Source of the DNA: Notospermus geniculatus
Taxonomy: Eukaryota > Nemertea > Pilidiophora > Heteronemertea > Lineidae
Reading direction: 5' to 3'
Length of the DNA: 64,000 bases
Assembly (NCBI GenBank): GCA_002633025.1
Contig: NMRB01000010.1
Location: 973,574 to 1,037,573 of the forward strand
Below the pieces are notes generated by a model. The model was not told the origin of the DNA. It saw only the letters and a program-made list of their open reading frames with translations, and ran no database searches. Positions 58,201 through 64,000 of the stretch are shown here, one piece after another (the stretch's first letter is position 1; the number at the start of each line of letters is the position of its first letter). A program made the translations under genes and the position numbers.

Positions 58201-61200
58201 TTGTCAGTTGAACTTTTATGGTTGATTCCTTTATGATTGTACTTTGTTTTCATATTTTTGCGATGAAACGTTGCATGATTATCACAGTTAGTGGAATTAT
58301 CATTGACCGGTTTCATTATTCATTTATGATGTACGCCTCTTGCATACATGTGCACGACTTTCGAGTCCATAGCAACCAATGACCTTGGCTCCACTGTAGG
58401 CTACTCACAAGAAAAAGGATACCATTAGAATTATCAATACTCCAACCGTTGTCAACGTATTTGCCATATGGATCAAACCGCGAGTCGATGCCATACTCTT
58501 GATATCCTACGAAATACAAGGTTTCTAAAAAAATGCCTGTGAAACAGGCCTGTCTACACGATCATACATTTATTCAAAACATCATCATACATTTGTATGA
58601 TGATGTTCAAAATTTTAGCTGCATTGTCACAAGACAGAAATCGACACACAAGCTTGGACATCATCATACAAATAAATGATGATGTTTTGAACAAATGTAT
58701 GATCGTGTAGACGAACCTTCGATGGCATTGGTGGACATGTTGCTGTTCCTCTCTGGTCAATACTGGTGGGACTGGGAGATTGGCCATTATCAAGCCGTGT
58801 CCGCAACAGCCGTTGCGATAAACGGTAAGACAATGGGAAGACGCTGGGGTTCATTCATGCTGATGATGAGGCCCACGTCAGTGTGCAAACTCCTCCGCAG
58901 TGCCGTCGCATTCCGCATTTTCTGATGCTCCAATTACGTAATGAAGCATTACGGCACTGTGGAGGAGTTTGGTCAGTGTGGTCATTGATTAGACGACGAA
59001 CTCCAGCCCCATTTAGACGATCATAATTTTGTTCAAATTTTCATCATACATATTGTATGATGATGTTCATGGACAAATGTATGATCGTGTGATGGGAATT
59101 TGAACAAGTGCAGACATGTTGGGTGATGTTTGAGCATGCACATTAATTTGGACATTTTGTTCAAGGTTGTTCGCAGTTTTCAACGTCTTTACCAATCACA
59201 GAGCAGCTTTGGGTCACATGGTGCTTGGGTCATATGACAATCTATCAAAAATGGCAACAATTTCGAACAAAAGTCCTATGGTGTAAACAAGTTCCTTGGT
59301 CAAGTGCGAACATCTTCATACAAATGTTGAACAAAAATTTGAACAAAAGTATGGTCGTCTAAATGGGGCTTCACAGTGCCGTGTAGAGTAGGCCATTAAA
59401 TCTCAGTTGATGCCGCCACTCCAGTTAAGTTGCACATGTTGTTGTCATTGATTATAGGGGTCCTACAGGAATGCACCAGATAGTGCACCACATGTTCTTC
59501 ATATACATCCTACATACAAGAATATGAAACATGTAGCTGCACTTGGAGTACGAATCTTTGTACATGTAGGCCTACGTTTCATATTTCTTGTACATGTCGG
59601 CCATGGTGCGGAAGTGTTGTTCAAGAGATAGGCCCTATAGCACGTCGACTCACCATCAGGACGGCAATTACGTCTGCTGTGAATCCTGTCAAACCATTGA
59701 CCACAATCGTTCCAATGTAAATCGTCAACTCAGCAGTTGGAACCCTGTCCCTGTAAAGATAGACAAATAACACGTTTTCAGTCGTGCAATAAGGGTACAG
59801 GAGTAGTTCCAAAGGAAAAAATATTTGACATGTGTTTAGTAATTAATTAGAGTAAAATGATTACAATAGACTATGAATAATTAGAGTAAAACGATTATAA
59901 TAGCTTGTAAATCCAATAAAAAGCACAAAGAACAACACACAAAATGATACCCGGTAATACGAAGGGTCGTCTCCGAATTAAAAATAATTAAAATGAAAAG
60001 ATTACACTTAATAAGACTGCAAATAATTAGAGTAAACGGATTGCAATATTCTGCAAGGAAAATGAATGCACTTGCCCTACAATCATCACATTTAAGGATT
60101 GCCCTGGGCTATTTGCACAGCATGCTAAAACTAAGGAGTGAATTTTTGAAATATTGTTACTCTTTTCACAGCAACTTGCTGTGCAAATAGTCACGGCGTT
60201 AAGGATTATCCTTGTAACACTAGACTTGGTTTGTTAATATTCTCATGTTTACTGAATTGCATGGTTGCTGTTATTCGTTATTCATCAATACTAAGTCCAT
60301 TGCCTAGCAACTGCATTTTGACTTGGAAATTTTCAATGGCATTCTTATACATTTTTCATACGACCGGGTTTATTTATCGAGCCGCTCGATGAATAAGCAC
60401 TACTTTCGGTCTTATTTGTCAAGCCGATCGATGAGGAGTACGTGGATTCAGTGTTATTTATCGAGCTAGCTTGACAAGCAGGCTTCAAATTCAGCATTGT
60501 TCGTCGAGCTGGCAATAAAGACACGCCTCCTCATGAATATGCAATGGCTTCAGCTTGTTTAGTTCGGAAGTCGGCAGTGTTGGTGGTGGCGCTTCATTGC
60601 TCGCAGCATGGAGGTCTCCGAAGCCAATTTATCCCTTTTTCAACCCTTGAACTTTCTGTGTGATCACAGGCACATGAGGCTCTGATTTTCACGTAAAATC
60701 GGGGATTTTACGTGAAAACCCCACAATCAGAGCCTCATGTGCCCAGCAGGATGATGCAACGATTCTGTAGACGATTTTATCAGTGTCACCACTAAGAAAA
60801 AATAATTAACCAGTTGTTCTATGTAGAAATTTCGGAAAGTCAACATAATTTTCGGAGAAAAGGAAAACAAGAAAAAGAAAAAAAAAAGAAAAAATATCAT
60901 GACCACACGGGAATCGAACCCTCGACCTCANCAGCTTGTTTAGTTCGGAAGTCGGCAGTGTTGGTGGTGGTGCTTCATTGCTCGCAGCATGGAGGTCTCC
61001 GAAGCCAATTTATCCCTTTTTCAACCCTTGAACTTTCTGTGTGATCACAGGCACATGAGGCTCTGATTGTGGGGTTTTCACGTAAAATCCCCGATTTTAC
61101 GTGAAAACCCCACAATCAGAGCCTCATGTGCCCAGCAGGATGATGCAACGATTCTGTAGACGATTTTATCAGTGTCACCACTAAGAAAAAATAATTAACC

Positions 61201-63589
61201 AGTTGTTCTATGTAGAAATTTCGGAAAGTCAACATAATTTTCGGAGAAAAGGAAAACAAGAAAAAGAAGAAAAAAAGAAAAAATATCATGACCACACGGG
61301 AATCGAACCCTCGACCTCAGGGGTGTAGGCCCCACATCTTTGCGATGTGCCCATCAACACACTGACGACAGTGGTAGAGTATTTATCACCTGGCTCCGGA
61401 AATACGGACAGCTCGACGTTTAAGCCCAATTTTGCGTACTGTTTAGCGAGCCGGGCTTGATAAATAGCCACTTCGTTTACTTCCCTGCCTCTTTTGGTAA
61501 TTCTGCGTGAGGAACGTTTTTCAGCTTCCCTGCCGTTCTACATGTAATTACGCCCCTGGCCTTCCGCCTACATTTTCATAAGTCCGTGTGCGTGTCGATA
61601 TGAAAATCGCGTGTCGGGGTGGAGGACAAGCCCGGTGGTTGCGATTGACCTACCTGATAAACTGGTACCCAGATGTAAATAACAGAACCAGTATTGCCAG
61701 TGCGCCGTTGAAGATCGAATTGAAGCACCTGCAGATGAGGGCATATGGGAGATCTGAAAGAAAAAAAAAACAATGGTCAGAACAAGGCATAATTAGGCCT
61801 ACTGGTTAGTATGACAAGCCTATCCTGCTTAGTATGGCAAGCCAAAGGTTTTTTCAACATCTGAAAATAAGTACTTTTATTGTTGATACATGTTTTTTAA
61901 CTTGCGATCGTCACGAATTTATGTTTTTTTTCGTCGTTGCTGATGTACGTTGTAGACACCTATTTCACAGGGTTGAATAAATTCCGCTTTGGCGTGCCTA
62001 TAGTAACTTGTTCATTTTGACGTTTCACTTAATTTTACGTAGTACATGTACATGTACTCACATAGTTGTCCGTACCAGTTGAGCGAACTGTACAGCCTGA
62101 ACGAACTCCATGACTTCAAAACCCCTGCAATGTTAGATGGAACGCTCAGGATAATGATAGATTTTGCATTTATTCAGTCAGGGGAAAGCTTTGGCGCAGC
62201 CAGTGGAAAACCACCGGCCCCAGACACGCATCCGAGACCAGTCCAGGAGTCGAACTTTCCCTGGAATATAATCAAATTCCGGTTTTATGCCTTGGCTAGG
62301 GCGTTCCTTTCACACTGGGGCCGCGAGTTCCCTGGAATGGAAACGTTCCAGCTCGTTGAGAGACGTGCTGGCGCGTGTTTCTCATGAATTTGATGCAAGA
62401 TGATAACCAAGTAGGTTATTCCGACTTACCCACAAAGGCTGTGGCGGTGAGGAATGCCCGCAGTCCCCAACGAAGGGACGCCGGCCGCTGGCATGAGAGT
62501 TCAGCGATTACGAGTAAAAGCAATCCAGCGGCGTAGAATGCAACCGAATGAATCTGTAACGAAGGAGCATTTCCTATTACGCTGTATGTGCTACCACGAA
62601 GTCGAGCACAAATCGGATGGAATACAAAAAAATAGATACTTAGTTTTGAATATAGGCCTACTGATAATATTTGACGGCTCCACACTAGCCACACCGTTAG
62701 GAAGAGGGTAACAATGCAACGTGGGAATGGGGAACGCCCAGGATGGATTACTCCGCCAATTCGTGTCCCGAAGTCCAAAATAATATGTCCTAAATTTTCT
62801 ATCCATTCAGGGTCAATGATATGACGAGAGTAAACATTCCAGTGTTTTCTCATGCATCTTACCCAAAGAAAAGGTTGGTCTCTTGGAGAAAGGTACCCTC
62901 CTCCGTCTTTCGCTTCAACTGAGACTGAAAGTTAGGAAAATAAAATTCGATTTATTTACAAAAAAAATTCCACCCACTTAGACCGCCGTCCAGAGCCTTG
63001 TTCATACAGTCTCTGCCATCACCTTTTGTGTAAATCGAGGTCAATTATGCTTGTTCCCTGCCTCAATGCCAAAATTCCATGTTTGGAGTCCTCGTGTTCT
63101 CGAATTATGACACACTCTTTACCTCAGTGCCCTTTTTACACTTGAAGCTGGCACTCGTAGCACACGATGTACATGTATATACTAGTAGCTGGCATCTGTG
63201 AGCTAAAAATATGTCTGCTATACATCGGGCCGATTTCACAAAGACTTAGACGCGTGTAACTTCACTAAATCCACGCACTTCCACCATGCATTTGACGAAG
63301 TTACACGCGTCTAAGTCTTAAACACCCTTTGTGAAATCGGCCCCTTATCTCTGGGAGATCTTGTTGGCTGTCAGATTGGCAAAAATGGAAAGGTTCCGGG
63401 TTCAGTCCGGCAAAAAAGGACCATTCTGGGGGGGGGGGGCGGGGNTTAACTACAGGATAGACGGCGACATAAACAATCATAATGCAAAGTTTGCAAACCT
63501 AATTTTCTTGCGTGTCCACTTGATGTCACGTGGACATCAATTTCATAGATTCCACTGCCCCATGTTTTGGCGAAGGACAAACTCTTCAC
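55209..63589 (-). CDS. Seven-transmembrane protein, GOST (GPR107/TMEM87)-like, 5'-partial
   Basis: Ten exons were joined by splice sites and phase, in transcript order: 63589-63499, 62924-62863, 62553-62430, 61753-61654, 59750-59654, 58506-58423, 56864-56807, 56392-56328, 55696-55599 and 55380-55209 (stop at 55209-55211). Every junction keeps one open frame of 316 residues. A short extracytosolic part with GGGYLSPRDQPFLW leads into seven hydrophobic segments: IHSVAFYAAGLLLLVIAEL, a TM around FLTATAFVDLPYALI, NGALAILVLLFTSGYQFI, LTIYIGTIVVNGLTG, GLIHMANTLTTVGVLIILM, VTILLIANTACICCIAAYF and FSNLILLTMMSLIWFCSYI. A polar tail follows. The SYLS-type motif before TM1 and the third-TM pattern (GAL...GxxFI) recall GPR107-like Golgi/trafficking 7TM proteins; assignment is tentative. 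The 63499 donor (GTTTGC) is weak, and further 5' exons probably lie beyond the window. Confidence 0.55.
56555..56630 (+). repeat. tRNA-derived SINE fragment
   Basis: GAGCGTCCGACTCGAGACCG then GGTCACGGGTTCGATTCTCG resembles the anticodon and T arms of a tRNA, with a B box. There is no matching 5' half, so it is a SINE fragment. It lies in an intron of the seven-TM gene. Confidence 0.5.
58552..58712. mobile_element. 161-bp inverted-repeat element
   Basis: The ends GTCTACACGATCATACATTT and the near-complement at 58712 form arms of about 55 bp. The interior contains ATCATCATACA words also found in the element at 59005-59370. Confidence 0.6.
58886..58971. mobile_element. 86-bp inverted-repeat element
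   Basis: CAAACTCCTCCGCAGTGCCG and its near-complement at the other end flank a short centre containing a TACGTA palindrome. No target duplication could be assigned. Confidence 0.5.
59005..59370. mobile_element. 366-bp inverted-repeat element
   Basis: The ends AGCCCCATTTAGACGATCAT and the complement, arms about 37 bp, surround an AT-rich interior with an ATCATCATACA segment like that of the element at 58552. It is non-coding. Confidence 0.6.
60551..60930. repeat. 0.38-kb duplication, copy A
   Basis: Begins CAGCTTGTTTAGTTCGGAAG and ends CGACCTCA at the N at 60931, after which it starts again. It includes a hairpin at 60669-60743 and the start of a tRNA-like sequence. Confidence 0.9.
60931..60931. 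other. Assembly gap between two near-identical copies
   Basis: A single N exactly between the two 0.38-kb copies. Confidence 0.9.
60932..61319. repeat. 0.38-kb duplication, copy B
   Basis: Second copy of 60551-60930. It differs mainly at the hairpin (61050-61132), which is complete here, and continues into the rest of the tRNA-like sequence. Confidence 0.9.
61050..61132. mobile_element. 83-bp near-perfect palindrome
   Basis: Arms beginning GGCACATGAGGCTCTGATTG pair around a 3-5 bp centre. The equivalent at 60669-60743 has a shorter left arm and the centre in the opposite orientation. It could be a MITE or a long hairpin that is hard to sequence. Confidence 0.6.
61285..61372 (-). repeat. tRNA-derived SINE head
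   Basis: On the minus strand GGTCGAGGGTTCGATTCCCG carries a B box and T arm, preceded by an anticodon-arm-like part, and followed by a T-rich tract. The acceptor stem does not pair, so it is a SINE or tRNA pseudogene rather than a working tRNA. Confidence 0.5.
63227..63343. mobile_element. 117-bp inverted-repeat element
   Basis: The ends GGGCCGATTTCACAAAG and CTTTGTGAAATCGGCCC, with inner arms around ACTTAGACGCGTGTAACTTC, form a long hairpin. Its right arm has about 9 extra bases (TAAACACCC). No coding content. Confidence 0.6.
63445..63445. other. Assembly gap after a poly-G run
   Basis: A single N follows a G-rich run at 63428-63444. Confidence 0.8.
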
Positions 63590-64000
63590 CTGCAAAATAT
63601 TGCGGAATGAAAGTACATTATGTACATGTACATGTGTATACAAGCACATCACATTATACGATGTCGGTGGTGAAAGGGGCTGTTCACTTTCGGAACCATT
63701 TTCCCAACTAATTTTTCATTATGTTGCAGTTGTTTGATTTTCATAATAACTTCAGGTATAATATTTAACAATGTGAACTACATAATCATGAAAGAAAAAA
63801 GTGACATAAGCTTCATTAATTAGGAAAACAAAGAGCATTTGCAAAATGTCCGAAATCAGCATGAAAACAGTGAAATTATTCCCTAATGTTTGTTGTACAG
63901 CGAGAGTAATGGTATTATTTATCATTCATCGAAAAATTATTGCTAAACATATTGGTTTTGCTGAAATATTTGCATAAAATGTGTGATTTTCTTCATTTCT

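Noticed and set aside
61285-61372. Candidate tRNA gene on the minus strand
   Set aside because: The T arm and B box are good but the acceptor stem does not pair, so it is treated as a SINE or pseudogene.

Overview
This is eukaryotic DNA: coding sequence lies in many short exons with GT-AG introns, and dispersed inverted-repeat elements and tRNA-derived SINE fragments are common. The gene families (TMEM63/CSC1 channel, two-pore-type cation channel, syntaxin, kyphoscoliosis-type transglutaminase-like protein, seven-TM protein) and the frequent TAGGCCTA and TACATGTA motifs suggest a marine invertebrate, possibly an echinoderm, hemichordate or amphioxus. The species cannot be fixed from the sequence.

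Layout: (1) 1-11190, + strand, C-terminal three quarters of a TMEM63 (CSC1-like) mechanosensitive channel, with a 1.16-kb tandem duplication in its last intron. (2) 14.38-16.11 kb, a cluster of three inverted-repeat elements. (3) 16533-31611, + strand, a 25-exon gene for a two-domain, two-pore-channel-like cation channel with an EF-hand linker and, unusually, a C-terminal SH3 domain. Much of it appears twice: exons 6-19 as a 4.9-kb repeat (19257-24195 and 24196-29206), exon 20 twice, and exons 22-25 again at 34.1-35.4 kb. (4) 37526-38425, - strand, an intronless syntaxin; part of its 3' end is repeated at 36848-37102. (5) 38.5-46.3 kb, mostly repeats. (6) 46332-47066, - strand, a single-exon gene of unknown function. 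(7) 47633-53207, - strand, a three-exon KY/hillarin-like protein with an intact Cys-His-Asp triad. (8) 55209-63589, - strand, at least ten exons of a seven-TM protein resembling the GOST (GPR107/TMEM87) fold.

The genes do not look like one pathway. The channel genes and the syntaxin are all membrane proteins, but adjacency in an animal genome is weak evidence of shared function. The dominant large-scale signal is local tandem duplication. Several pairs abut single-N gaps (40322, 50852, 52771, 60931) and differ by SNPs, small indels and presence or absence of transposable elements. This is what two haplotypes of a heterozygous animal placed in series by an assembler would look like. One case (32680, 36505, 37189) can be read almost directly as filled and empty alleles of a Tc1/mariner-like insertion.

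Exon coordinates were derived by hand from splice sites, reading phase and family similarity. No alignment or database search was run.
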